The notes under the pieces are model-generated. The model searched no databases and was not told where the DNA came from. It saw only the letters and a list, made by a program, of their open reading frames with translations. Below, one piece after another: positions 36,397 to 44,887 of a DNA stretch of 64,000 nucleotides (positions are counted from its first letter, which is position 1; each line of letters opens with the position of its first letter). Position numbers and translations under genes: made by a program. Origin of the DNA: Chryseobacterium lathyri (GTDB lineage Bacteria; Bacteroidota; Bacteroidia; Flavobacteriales; Weeksellaceae); NCBI RefSeq assembly GCF_030812195.1, contig NZ_JAUSSF010000001.1:1-64000 (forward strand), written 5' to 3'.

Positions 36397-36552
36397 ATCA
36401 ATCGGCCTTAAAGGCTACTAGAAAAGGGAGGCTTATTTTCAAAGACAGCATGTTTAGAAACTAAAATATGGGTCTGCAGAAGTACTAAATGCTGCATTAT
36501 TGTGACGAAGCATTAATTTGTACCTTTACTTTCTCATCATTAGAATTTTAAT

Positions 36553-37053
36553 ATGCGTATTTTACATCAGGATCAGAACTTTATGATCCGTAAATTTTTA
36601 CCAGAGGAACGAAACCTGTTTTGTGATCTTTTTGAAGATGCTGAGGTTACAGAATACCTTCCATACCGTTCGCCTGATCAGTATACGGAAATGTTTGAAA
36701 TAGCTTTGGAAGATTATCTTAAAGGTCCGTTTGGCCGTTTTGGAATATTCAGTTCTGAAAACAATGATTTTATCGGTATGTGCCTGGCCAGGAACTTTGC
36801 AGATATACCCGGTCAGATTGAAATAGGATATACTTTGAGGAAAAAATATTGGGGCAAAGGTATAGCAACGGAGGTGAGCCGCGCGCTTGTAAAATATTGC
36901 TTTTTAAACACTGAAACAGATGAGGTTGTAGCCGTAACGGACCTGAATAATATAGGCTCACAGAAAGTATTGAAGAAAGCAGGTTTTAATCAGACTGATA
37001 ATCTGAAAAGAACAGATGGTGAATTGGCTTATTACATTGTTAAACGCATTTAA
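36553..37053 (+). CDS. GNAT family N-acetyltransferase
   Basis: A 166-residue GNAT protein of the RimJ/L-like type. The acetyl-CoA loop is visible around LRKKYWGKGIATEV, preceded by IEIGYTL and followed by the helix SQKVLKKAGF that is typical of the family. It acetylates an amino group of an unknown substrate. A promoter is likely at TTG (36500-36502), N18, TACCTTTA (36521-36528). The next gene starts 94 nt later. Confidence 0.88.
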   Translation: MRILHQDQNFMIRKFLPEERNLFCDLFEDAEVTEYLPYRSPDQYTEMFEIALEDYLKGPFGRFGIFSSENNDFIGMCLARNFADIPGQIEIGYTLRKKYWGKGIATEVSRALVKYCFLNTETDEVVAVTDLNNIGSQKVLKKAGFNQTDNLKRTDGELAYYIVKRI

Positions 37054-37147
37054 GTCCGTATTTAATCTGAAAAGATCTACAGAATTACATGTTTTCCTGT
37101 GGAAATACAGTCTGACCGCAAACATTTTATATTTTAAACATACAATA

Positions 37148-38278
37148 ATGCAGTACTCAAAAAAAATACCTTTAGTTCTCGTTTTGTTTTCTTCCATGAT
37201 ATTTTCCCAAACGTATAAAATTTCTTCAACGGTTTTACCAGGAAAGGAATTTCCTAAAATAGATGCAGGGAAAAAAGCAGAATTCCGTGTTTATTTTCCG
37301 GATGCAAAATCTGTACATTTGGATGGAGGAGATGGGATGAAAAGTATAAAATCATCTGTTTCCAAAGATAAGGATGGCTTTTGGAACATTTCCACTACAC
37401 CCATGGAAATAGGTTTTCATTATTACTGGTTCAATGTGGATGGTCAGCGTACAAACGATCCCAATACGCAGCTGTATTTCGGGTACAGCCAGCCCACAAG
37501 TGGAATTGAAGTTCCTTCCGGGGAAGACTTTTTCATAGAAAAAAATGTAAGACATGGAAAAATTGTTAATGACAGTTTACATTCACAAATAACAGAAAGC
37601 CAACGGAACTTTAAAGTATATCTCCCACCCGGCTACGGATCTGAAAAATTACCTGTTTTATACCTTTACCACGGCACTGGAGAAGATATTACAGGCTGGG
37701 AAAAACAAGGCTATATCCTTAATATTCTGGACAATCTTTTTGCAGAGAAAAAGGCCCGGAAAATGATCGTGGTCATGGATTATGGAGTTGCTTTAAACCC
37801 GGAACAGGAAAAAATGCCGGACAGCTATTCCAGAACGGTGCTTTCTTCCAAAAATCTTGATGAAATCGTTATCCGGGAGCTGATTCCTTATATAGAGAAA
37901 AAATATAAAGCTTCAGGTGAAAAAGCCATCGCAGGGCTTTCCCGTGGCAGTTATCAGGCTATGCTTATCGGGGTTTCTCATCCTGAAATATTTTCAGCGA
38001 TCGGAGCATTCAGTCCTGTGATTTATGAAGGAACTGAGGCAGAACCTTTTAAAGAACTTCCCATCGGAAACTTGCTGAAGTCTAAGAAAAGGCCTTACTT
38101 TTTTATTGGAATAGGAGAAAAAGAAGACATCATGTTTTTTAAATTTGATCAATTATTGAAGGATTTTTTAAACAGGAATAATTATCCTTATTTCCCATAC
38201 AAATCCCCTGAAACCTACCATGAATGGCTTACCTGGAGAAGATCTCTATATCATTTCGCCCAACAGATTTTCAGATGA
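37148..38278 (+). CDS. Exported esterase (alpha/beta hydrolase, N-terminal E-set domain)
   Basis: A 376-residue protein. I start it at 37148, where a signal peptide begins (MQYSKKIPLVLVLFSSMIFS-Q); a longer frame from 37016 overlaps the GNAT gene. Residues about 25-125 form an immunoglobulin-like E-set/CBM48-like domain, followed by an esterase-D/CE1-type hydrolase. The nucleophile is S265 in GLSRGS and the histidine H358 in YHEW. Family members include feruloyl and other carbohydrate esterases and enterobactin esterases. The substrate is not determinable here. Confidence 0.88.
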   Translation: MQYSKKIPLVLVLFSSMIFSQTYKISSTVLPGKEFPKIDAGKKAEFRVYFPDAKSVHLDGGDGMKSIKSSVSKDKDGFWNISTTPMEIGFHYYWFNVDGQRTNDPNTQLYFGYSQPTSGIEVPSGEDFFIEKNVRHGKIVNDSLHSQITESQRNFKVYLPPGYGSEKLPVLYLYHGTGEDITGWEKQGYILNILDNLFAEKKARKMIVVMDYGVALNPEQEKMPDSYSRTVLSSKNLDEIVIRELIPYIEKKYKASGEKAIAGLSRGSYQAMLIGVSHPEIFSAIGAFSPVIYEGTEAEPFKELPIGNLLKSKKRPYFFIGIGEKEDIMFFKFDQLLKDFLNRNNYPYFPYKSPETYHEWLTWRRSLYHFAQQIFR

Positions 38279-38978
38279 TCACATGATTTGTCCATATTTG
38301 AAATTGTATTAACTCATCAGGTAAAGTACAGTTGTTGCAATTACTCCTTCTTTAGTGCTTTTTGCACAAAAAATAGACTTGAAAACGTTTAATTTTAATC
38401 CCATATCCTAACCGCTGGGGTTAAGGTTAAGAAAAAGTATACTTTGTGATCTAGCTCATAAACTGCAAAAGAATAAGTAGATACATTTGAAAAGTAATCA
38501 ATTATAACAAAGGCTTTCTGGAAACAGGTATTTTAGCTGGCACAAGAGATCATCAGTTCAGATACAGAGGAGAAGAAGAAAGACAACTATAGCTTTTTTT
38601 AAACACTTTTTTAGACCCCATATATTCTGGCCTTCCTACTCTGGAAGGTTTTTTCTATGGAGCTAATCTGTATTTCCGGGCTCTTCCTGCTTGTATATTT
38701 TTATTTTATTTGAATTCAACATTCTGAAGATCATCAACAGAAAAATTTTATATTAAATTATCCAATATGATGCGAGTCATAAACAAGAGGATTATTCCGT
38801 TGTAAATTTGAAATATCAAACTGATTAAAGATCTGAATCCTTCCTTAATGGAAGTTACATGTAAGCTGTTCAGCTTAATGAAAATTATTATCAATACACC
38901 AAAACCATTGCTTTTCTGATACTAGTTAGGAACTGCAATACATCACTTATATATTAATTTTTATTAAAACATTCAGTT
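38279..38978. other. 700-bp region without an intact gene; possible gene remnant
   Basis: No credible full frame was found. Reading plus, about 38331-38410 gives VAITPSLVLFAQKIDLK-like residues that resemble the end of a signal peptide, without a start. Another frame near 38510-38592 gives GFLETGILAGTRDHQFRYRG before a stop. A real-looking terminator (38631-38654) follows, which suggests a decayed exported-protein gene, but this is weak. The segment 38660-38978 is AT-rich leader for the KGG-motif gene. Confidence 0.3.
38631..38654 (+). terminator. Terminator after the possible remnant
   Basis: CCTTCC (38631-38636) and GGAAGG (38643-38648) followed by TTTTTT (38649-38654). No intact gene precedes it closely. 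Confidence 0.65.
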
Positions 38979-39743
38979 ATGAACACTAGAAATTCAAACA
39001 ATCGTAGTTCAAGAAGTAATTCTTCAAATAGTGAAAGATCTACTTTAGAGGAAGTTTATCAATTAGGTTATGACCATGGTTATAACGATGCATCTGAAGA
39101 TGAAGATTATGATGATGATTTCTCTGATTATGAGGATTATTATGATGATTATGAAAACAGCTATGATGATGACGATTATGATGATGACGACTACGAGGAA
39201 GATGATGATTACGAAGATTATGACGATGATGAATATGATAACGAAGATGATAACAGAGGACGTGGAAGCTCCGGAAGAAGAGGAGGTTTCAGAGGAGGTA
39301 ATCAACAAAGAGACAGCCAGGGAAGATTTACTTCCGGAGGTAGAGGAGGCTCTAGATCCGGCTCTGGCTCTTCAGGAAGAGGAAGGTCATCTTCAGGCTC
39401 AGGAAACGGAACTTCAAGAAGAGGTTTTGCATCCATGAGTAAAGCTGAGCGTACGAGAATCGCCCGTATGGGAGGAGAAGCTTCCCATGGAGGCGGAAGA
39501 TCTTCCAATTCAGGAAGATCAGGCTCAGGCAGTAGTTCAAGAGGTTCAGGCTCAAGAAGTGGATCGGATCGTGATTCTAACTCAGGAAATTCAGGAAATG
39601 GAACATCAAGAAGAGGTTTTGCATCCATGAGTAAGGCAGAACGTACCAGGATTGCCCGAATGGGAGGACAGGCTTCTCATGGCGGCGGAAGGTCCTCTGG
39701 TTCAGGTAGATCAGGATTTGGAGGCAGACGTAATAATTCATAG
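38979..39743 (+). CDS. Disordered KGG-motif stress protein with acidic and RG-rich regions
   Basis: A 254-residue low-complexity protein. Residues about 1-25 are Ser/Asn/Arg-rich, about 38-92 are almost all Asp/Glu/Tyr, and the remainder is Gly/Ser/Arg-rich. Two copies of a KGG-like motif, SRRGFASMSKAERTRIARMG followed by G and ASHGGGR, match the stress-induced GsiB/KGG family. The repeat is visible in DNA as 39402-39506 and 39594-39698. Such motifs occur in desiccation and general-stress proteins. The acidic-then-basic layout suggests self-association or nucleic-acid binding. The gene heads a stress block with a terminator behind it. Confidence 0.8.
   Translation: MNTRNSNNRSSRSNSSNSERSTLEEVYQLGYDHGYNDASEDEDYDDDFSDYEDYYDDYENSYDDDDYDDDDYEEDDDYEDYDDDEYDNEDDNRGRGSSGRRGGFRGGNQQRDSQGRFTSGGRGGSRSGSGSSGRGRSSSGSGNGTSRRGFASMSKAERTRIARMGGEASHGGGRSSNSGRSGSGSSSRGSGSRSGSDRDSNSGNSGNGTSRRGFASMSKAERTRIARMGGQASHGGGRSSGSGRSGFGGRRNNS
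39402..39698 (+). repeat. Direct repeat inside the KGG-motif gene
   Basis: Units 39402-39506 and 39594-39698 (offset 192 nt) encode nearly the same 35 residues; differences are mostly silent, pointing to an internal duplication under protein-level selection. Confidence 0.8.
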
Positions 39744-39751
39744 TTTTTTAG

Positions 39752-39787
39752 ATTACCTCTTTATAAAGCTGTAAAGAGGTAGTCTTT
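39752..39787 (+). terminator. Terminator of the KGG-motif gene
   Basis: A 12-bp stem with one G-T pair (39752-39763 with 39772-39783) followed by CTTTT. Confidence 0.8.
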
Positions 39788-39824
39788 TAATTTAAGTTTT
39801 AACACCACATCATATACATATATC

Positions 39825-40436
39825 ATGGCAACAAAAACAACAGAAAATAGCACAGCCACATCTGCAGGCAATGCAAACACATCTGCAGCAGATAAAAAGA
39901 TGAAAGTAGATAATGCTTCGGTAGACAAAAATGAAATGAAAAATTCTCCGCTGCATAAATTCTTCGTGAGTGCTCTTAAAGACATTTATTTCGCAGAAAA
40001 TGCCATCATCGAGGCTCTGGAAAAAATGCAGGAAGCAGCAACAACCGAAGAACTGAAAGATGCATTTGAAGACCATCAGCTTCAGACTAAAAAGCATGTG
40101 AGCCGTTTGGAAAAAGTCTTTAAACTCATTGATGAGACTCCTGCAAAAAAAGAATGTGAAGCAATAAAAGGAATCATAAAAGAAGGCGAGGAGGTGATAA
40201 AATCTACAGAAGAAGGTTCTATGACTAGAGACGCAGCTTTGATTATTGCTGCGCAGAAAGTAGAACATTATGAGATTGCAACCTACGGGGGCCTGGCTCA
40301 GCTTGCCATCACCATGGGGCACGATAAGGCTGCAGACCTGCTTGAAAAAACACTTCAGGAAGAAGAAGATACAGATTATAATCTTACCGAAATTGCTGAA
40401 ACCTTCATCAACTTTGATGCAGAACAGGAAGATTAA
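39825..40436 (+). CDS. YciE/YciF-like ferritin-fold protein (DUF892)
   Basis: A 203-residue protein. After a 35-residue Thr/Ala/Asn/Lys-rich leader with no export signal comes the DUF892 four-helix bundle: LHKFFVSALKDIYFAENAI, the helix ELKDAFEDHQLQTKKHVSRLEKVF (in part), and AAQKVEHYEIATYGGLAQLA, carrying the family Glu and His positions for a di-metal site. YciF-type proteins are induced by osmotic and oxidative stress. A perfect terminator hairpin follows. Confidence 0.9.
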   Translation: MATKTTENSTATSAGNANTSAADKKMKVDNASVDKNEMKNSPLHKFFVSALKDIYFAENAIIEALEKMQEAATTEELKDAFEDHQLQTKKHVSRLEKVFKLIDETPAKKECEAIKGIIKEGEEVIKSTEEGSMTRDAALIIAAQKVEHYEIATYGGLAQLAITMGHDKAADLLEKTLQEEEDTDYNLTEIAETFINFDAEQED

Positions 40437-40451
40437 TCAAATGAGCACATC

Positions 40452-40486
40452 ATGCCATATAGATTTCAAATCTATATGGCATTTTA
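40452..40486 (+). terminator. Terminator of the YciF-like gene
   Basis: A near-continuous 15-bp inverted repeat (40452-40466 with 40468-40482) and then TTTT; the innermost bases must open to form the loop. Confidence 0.88.
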
Positions 40487-40549
40487 ATCCGGAAACTACC
40501 AGATATATATTGCCTGAACACACTCTTCACACCATTAAATATTGAAATT

Positions 40550-41728
40550 ATGAAAGCAGCAGTTTTTCACTCTCCCGGAATCATAACGTGCGATACTGTA
40601 GATGATCCTGTAATTGAGGATCCCAACGATATTATTCTCAAAGTAACTTCAACGGCTATTTGTGGCAGCGATCTGCATATGTATTCCGGAGGGATTCCTC
40701 AGCTCCGGCCCATGGTTATGGGACATGAATTCATGGGAGTGGTTGAAGAGACCGGAAAAAATATCAGTCATCTGAAAATGGGAGACCGTGTTGTCATCCC
40801 ATTTCCTGTTGCCTGTGGCGGATGTTACTTCTGCCAGCATGACCTTCCAACGGCATGTGAGCACAGCAACCCGGAACATTACGGACCTGAAGGAGGTCTT
40901 GTTACTGAAAAAGGAGGCGGACTGTTCGGTTATACTGATCTGTATGGCGGCTATAACGGCGGACAGGCCCAGTATGTGAGGGTTCCTTATGCTCACTTTG
41001 GGCCCAGAAAAGTTCCGGAAGGCCTAAATGATGAGCAGGTTTTATTCCTGACAGACATTTTTCCTACAGGCTATACCGGAGTGATGTGGGGAGAATTAAA
41101 AGGTGGGGAAACCGTAGCTATTTTCGGAGCGGGACCTGTGGGTTCCATGTCTGCAAAAAGTGCCATTCTGCACAATGCAGGAAAAGTGATTGTTGTTGAT
41201 ACTTTGCAGTACAGACTTGACCAGATTAAAAGGCTTACAGGTTGTGAAACAGTGTTATGGGAAGATGCTGAAGAAGTTATCCAGCAGATAAGAGAGATGA
41301 CAGACGGCCGGGGTGCAGATTTATGTATAGATGCCGTAGGATTTGAACCTGATAGAAACCTGCTGGACAGGGCAAAAGCCGTTTTGAATTTTGAAAAAGG
41401 ATCCATAAAAGTCCTCGAAGCCTGTATGAGCAGCGTAAGACGGGGCGGGACTGTTTCAGTTTTAGGGGTTTATCCAGTGAACTATGACAATTTCAAGCTT
41501 GGACAGATTTTCGATAAAGGAATTACTATAAAAGCAGGACAGTGTAATGTACACCCAATTATTGATACACTTATGGATCATGTACAGAGTGGCCGTGTAC
41601 AGCTGAATGATATTATTACACACCGCCTTTCTCTTGAAGATGTTTATACGGGATACGAAATCTTTGATAAAAAACAGGACGGATGTGTAAAAGTTGTTCT
41701 TGATCCCTGGAAACTTTCAGAGTTTTAA
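40550..41728 (+). CDS. Zinc-dependent alcohol dehydrogenase (formaldehyde dehydrogenase-like)
   Basis: A 392-residue MDR enzyme. Catalytic zinc ligands C38 and H59/E60 (ICGSDLH, GHEF) and the structural zinc cysteines C89, C92, C95 and C103 are all present. The NAD motif GAGPVG follows. Length and the insertion around residue 120-140 resemble glutathione-independent formaldehyde dehydrogenases, although the true substrate is unknown. It lies in the stress block after the ferritin-like gene and has no close downstream partner. Confidence 0.9.
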   Translation: MKAAVFHSPGIITCDTVDDPVIEDPNDIILKVTSTAICGSDLHMYSGGIPQLRPMVMGHEFMGVVEETGKNISHLKMGDRVVIPFPVACGGCYFCQHDLPTACEHSNPEHYGPEGGLVTEKGGGLFGYTDLYGGYNGGQAQYVRVPYAHFGPRKVPEGLNDEQVLFLTDIFPTGYTGVMWGELKGGETVAIFGAGPVGSMSAKSAILHNAGKVIVVDTLQYRLDQIKRLTGCETVLWEDAEEVIQQIREMTDGRGADLCIDAVGFEPDRNLLDRAKAVLNFEKGSIKVLEACMSSVRRGGTVSVLGVYPVNYDNFKLGQIFDKGITIKAGQCNVHPIIDTLMDHVQSGRVQLNDIITHRLSLEDVYTGYEIFDKKQDGCVKVVLDPWKLSEF

Positions 41729-41804
41729 ATATGAAAAAAAGAAGGCCCGTTTATTATGCTGAAGTTATTCAAATTAATAAACTATTAATTTAAAATCATC
41801 AACT

Positions 41805-42602
41805 ATGGAACGTAAATATCAATATGCTTTAATAACCGGAGCAACGAGTGGGATAGGTTATGAGCTCGCCAAACAGTTTGCAAAAAACGGCTATGATCTT
41901 GTGATCGTTGCCCGAAATCATGAAGAGCTGAAGAACAAAGCTGAAGAATTTAAGGCTTTTGGTGCTAATGTTATTTCCATCTCAAAAAATTTATTTCTGC
42001 AGGATGAAGTTTACTCGCTGTATTCAGAACTGCAGCTCAATGGGATCAGTCCTGAAATCCTTGTTAATGATGCCGGGCAGGGTGTTTACGGCAAATTCCA
42101 GGATACAGATATCCACCGCGAGATTAATATTGTCAATCTGAACATTATCTCAGTTATCCTGCTGACCAAGCTGTTTTTAAAAGACCGTCTGCATAAAGGA
42201 TCAGGAAAGATTTTGAATCTTGCTTCTATTGCCAGCAAAGCTCCGGGCCCATGGCATTCCGTTTACCATGGAACAAAAGCTTTCGTTTTATCATGGTCTG
42301 AGGCCATCCGCGAAGAGTTAAAAGATTCAGGCATTACCGTAACTGCTCTTTTGCCGGGCCCTACAGATACAGACTTTTTCAACAAAGCTGACATGAACGG
42401 AAGTAGGATCCTTGAAGACAGAGAAAATCTTGCAAATCCTGAACAGGTAGCAATAGACGGCTATAATGCTTTAATGAACGGGGACGACAAAATAATTTCA
42501 GGATTCAAAAATAAGCTCACTGTAGCAATGACCAATCTTGCAACAGATGATATGGCTGCTTATAGGATGGGAGAAATGCAAAAGCCGGTTACTGAAAAAT
42601 AA
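41805..42602 (+). CDS. SDR family oxidoreductase
   Basis: A 265-residue classical short-chain dehydrogenase. Cofactor motif TGATSGIG (11-18), the catalytic serine near LNLASIAS, Y154 and K158 in YHGTK. ARNHEEL after strand two suggests NADP preference. VNDAG replaces the usual NNAG, a small deviation. The substrate is unknown. It is followed 51 nt later by a tiny lipoprotein gene and then the FAD-Rieske gene; these three could be one transcript. Confidence 0.9.
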   Translation: MERKYQYALITGATSGIGYELAKQFAKNGYDLVIVARNHEELKNKAEEFKAFGANVISISKNLFLQDEVYSLYSELQLNGISPEILVNDAGQGVYGKFQDTDIHREINIVNLNIISVILLTKLFLKDRLHKGSGKILNLASIASKAPGPWHSVYHGTKAFVLSWSEAIREELKDSGITVTALLPGPTDTDFFNKADMNGSRILEDRENLANPEQVAIDGYNALMNGDDKIISGFKNKLTVAMTNLATDDMAAYRMGEMQKPVTEK

Positions 42603-42653
42603 AAAAGCTTTATTTAAACAATACAATAATAGATAGACCCAGGCAAAAAAATT

Positions 42654-42782
42654 ATGAAGAGAATCATTTTAATGACATTTTGCCTTGCGAGTTTAGCGGC
42701 CTGCCGTTGCGAAGTAGATAATGATGAAGCCCAGAAGCAAAACGATCTGAGAATAAAAAATGACACTTTAAAAGTTAAATAG
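42654..42782 (+). CDS. Very small lipoprotein (42 residues)
   Basis: A short frame found by direct translation: MKRIILMTFCLASLAACRCE, then a charged tail rich in Asp, Gln and Lys. The lipobox LAAC with C17 is convincing and the mature part would be only 26 residues. It starts after AGGCAAAAAAATT and ends 2 nt before the ATG of the FAD-Rieske gene, which supports co-translation. Possible roles, such as anchoring or a peptide that affects expression of the next gene, are guesses. Confidence 0.7.
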   Translation: MKRIILMTFCLASLAACRCEVDNDEAQKQNDLRIKNDTLKVK

Positions 42783-42784
42783 AC

Positions 42785-44293
42785 ATGAATAGAGATGGAG
42801 CCAGAAAAAGCATATGGCAGGAGGAAATTAAAAAGTTTTCTTTAGATCCAGCCTTGGAAAAACTCTATGACGTTGCCATTGTTGGAGCCGGTATTACCGG
42901 AATTTCTGCCGCAATAAGACTACAGAAAGAAGGTCAGAAGTGTATTGTTCTGGAAGCGGCCAACATTGGTTTTGGAACTACTGGCGGAACCACGGCCCAC
43001 TTAAATGACTTCTTTGATACCACCTATTCCCAGGCCATTAAAGATTTTGGTTTAAATAACGCAAAACTCCTGAAGTATGTGGGAATTGAAGCTAAAAATA
43101 TCATCAGGAATAATATCAGGGAATTTAACATTGACTGTGATTTTGAAAGCAAAACAGCCTATCTTTTTGCGTTGGACGAAAAACAGGAAAAACAGTTGGA
43201 GGATATTGTAAAAGGCGCAGCACAGGTAGGACATCAGATGACGTTTACCAATGAAATTCCTTTTCCATTTCCATTCAAAAAAGCGGCCGTTATTCCTAAT
43301 CAGGCACAGTTTCATCCTATCAAATATATCAGGAGTCTTGCAGAGGCATTTATCAGCCTGGGTGGAGTTCTGGTGGAGGACTGCATATGTGAGGGACATG
43401 ATGAGCAGCAAAGCTCGGTAATTTTGCAATCTTCAAAAGGAAATATTAATGCACGTCATGTTATTTATGCCACCCATATTCCTCCAGGGGTGAGTGTCCT
43501 TCATCTGATGAATGCTCCTTATCGTAGTTATGCTATTGCATTCAGATTGAAAGGAGATCATTATCCTAAAGATCTCGGGTATGATCTTACCGACCCTTAC
43601 CATTACTACAGAATTCAGGAAGTAAATGGTGAAAACCTGTTGATTGCCGGTGGTGAGGATCATAAAACAGGGCACACAGAAGATACCGGAGAGTGCTTTT
43701 CAAAATTAGAAAACTATGTGAGAGAGCATTTTGATGTAGATACCGCTGTTTACAGCTGGTCAAGTCAGTATTATGAACCAGCCGATGGGCTTCCTTATAT
43801 TGGAGTATTGCCGGGATGCAAAAAAATCTATACAGCCACAGGATTCCGGGGAAACGGGATGATCTTTGGAACCATTACCTCACAGATTCTTGGAGACCTA
43901 ATCTTGACTGGTTCCAGTAAATACAAGGAACTTTTCGATCCGGGAAGGATAAAGCCGGTGGCCGGTTTTACCAATTTTGTAAAAGAGCAGGCCGGTGTAG
44001 TATTGGATTTTGTAAAAGATAAACTGTTTATTGAGAAAATAAATTCCCTGAGCGAACTCACTGAAGGTGAGGCGAAGGTTGTAAAATATGAAGGCGGATC
44101 TTACGCTGTATATAAAGACAGCAGAGGGAAAATACATCTTGTTAAAAGTACATGTCCTCATTTAAAATGTGAAGTGCGCTGGAACAGTGCAGAGATAAGC
44201 TGGGATTGTCCCTGCCATGGTTCCAGGTTCAATGTCAATGGAAAAATGCTTACAGGTCCTACGGTAAAGGATTTGCATAGAATTGAACTTTAA
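42785..44293 (+). CDS. FAD-dependent oxidoreductase with C-terminal Rieske domain
   Basis: A 502-residue two-domain enzyme. Residues about 28-400 are a DAO-type flavoprotein (G34-A-G36-IT-G39), and the C-terminus is a Rieske [2Fe-2S] domain with ligands C457, H459, C475 and H478 and the disulfide-type cysteines C462 and C477. No export signal is seen. Homologs of this fusion are widespread in stress-related gene sets of Bacteroidetes and Pseudomonas, but their substrate is undefined. It is translationally adjacent to the small lipoprotein and ends before a bidirectional terminator. Confidence 0.92.
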   Translation: MNRDGARKSIWQEEIKKFSLDPALEKLYDVAIVGAGITGISAAIRLQKEGQKCIVLEAANIGFGTTGGTTAHLNDFFDTTYSQAIKDFGLNNAKLLKYVGIEAKNIIRNNIREFNIDCDFESKTAYLFALDEKQEKQLEDIVKGAAQVGHQMTFTNEIPFPFPFKKAAVIPNQAQFHPIKYIRSLAEAFISLGGVLVEDCICEGHDEQQSSVILQSSKGNINARHVIYATHIPPGVSVLHLMNAPYRSYAIAFRLKGDHYPKDLGYDLTDPYHYYRIQEVNGENLLIAGGEDHKTGHTEDTGECFSKLENYVREHFDVDTAVYSWSSQYYEPADGLPYIGVLPGCKKIYTATGFRGNGMIFGTITSQILGDLILTGSSKYKELFDPGRIKPVAGFTNFVKEQAGVVLDFVKDKLFIEKINSLSELTEGEAKVVKYEGGSYAVYKDSRGKIHLVKSTCPHLKCEVRWNSAEISWDCPCHGSRFNVNGKMLTGPTVKDLHRIEL

Positions 44294-44328
44294 AAGCTAT
44301 TATAGTAAAAGTAAACTGTGACCGTTAA

Positions 44329-44348
44329 AAGCCACCTTAGGGTGGCTT
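44329..44348. terminator. Bidirectional terminator
   Basis: An 8-bp perfect stem AAGCCACC/GGTGGCTT (44329-44336 with 44341-44348), between convergent genes ending at 44293 and 44354. Confidence 0.8.
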
Positions 44349-44353
44349 CAATA

Positions 44354-44815
44354 TTATTCTTTCTTTTTATATTCTTCAATCTTTTTAAACTGATTATAAG
44401 ATATCTTCAGACTGTGCAATTGTTCTGAAACAATTTTTTCACTTTTTTCACAGAGATCTCCGCTTTCAAGAGCCTTTTGATAAGCCTCAATGGCAGCTTT
44501 TTCGCCAAAGATTACATTCTCTAAGGTAGATTCTTCGAGATTTCCCACGGTAAACGAATTTTTAATATCAATCCATGTCCTGTGGAGAGCTCCCGCAATA
44601 GAAGTTGAATCCTCGGGGGTTCCGTTTTTTTCAGTGATCAGGTTGATCAGTTCATTTTTCATGATTTTTGACTGAGAGATCATACGGTCATACTCATTTT
44701 TTATATCAGGATACATTTCCCAGATTTTTCCCTCAACTTTTTCAAATCCTTCTATCCTGTCATTCGTAATATGCAGCAGATCATTGAGGACGGATACTGT
44801 TTCTTCTGTTTTCAT
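44354..44815 (-). CDS. PA2169/DUF2383 four-helix-bundle protein
   Basis: A 153-residue all-helical, ferritin-like protein. The pattern VSVLNDLLHITNDRIEGFEK, WEMYPDIKNEYDRM, and VIFGEKAAIEAYQKAL fits DUF2383 (PA2169 family), with Glu residues placed for a possible metal site. It is a typical companion of YciF-like proteins in stress loci, consistent with the gene at 39825. It has its own exact -7 promoter element (44840-44847). Confidence 0.88.
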   Translation of the reverse strand: MKTEETVSVLNDLLHITNDRIEGFEKVEGKIWEMYPDIKNEYDRMISQSKIMKNELINLITEKNGTPEDSTSIAGALHRTWIDIKNSFTVGNLEESTLENVIFGEKAAIEAYQKALESGDLCEKSEKIVSEQLHSLKISYNQFKKIEEYKKKE

Positions 44816-44839
44816 AATATTTTTTGTGATTTAGTGGTT

Positions 44840-44847
44840 CAAACTTA
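44840..44847 (-). promoter_or_regulatory. -7 element (TAAGTTTG) of the DUF2383 gene
   Basis: An exact TAnnTTTG match on the minus strand, 24 nt upstream of the start codon at 44815. Confidence 0.55.
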
Positions 44848-44887
44848 TTTTTACCAGGTTCAGGTATCAGCTTTTAAAAATTTTCCT

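Noticed and set aside
37016..37147. N-terminal extension of the esterase
   Set aside because: It overlaps the GNAT gene and precedes a clear signal peptide at 37148.
39063..39628. Long frames on both strands inside the KGG-motif gene (Met/Ile-rich and Pro/Leu/Glu-rich)
   Set aside because: They are by-products of the GAT/GAC and GGA/AGA repeats of the real gene; composition is implausible and the KGG motif lies only in the plus frame starting at 38979.
39402..39698. CRISPR-like spacing of repeats
   Set aside because: Only two long units that encode protein in frame; no short regular repeats with unique spacers.
41731..41793. A 20-residue frame (MKKRRPVYYAEVIQINKLLI) between the Zn-ADH and SDR genes
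   Set aside because: Too short, with no signal, motif or coupling to support it; most likely chance in an AT-rich leader.
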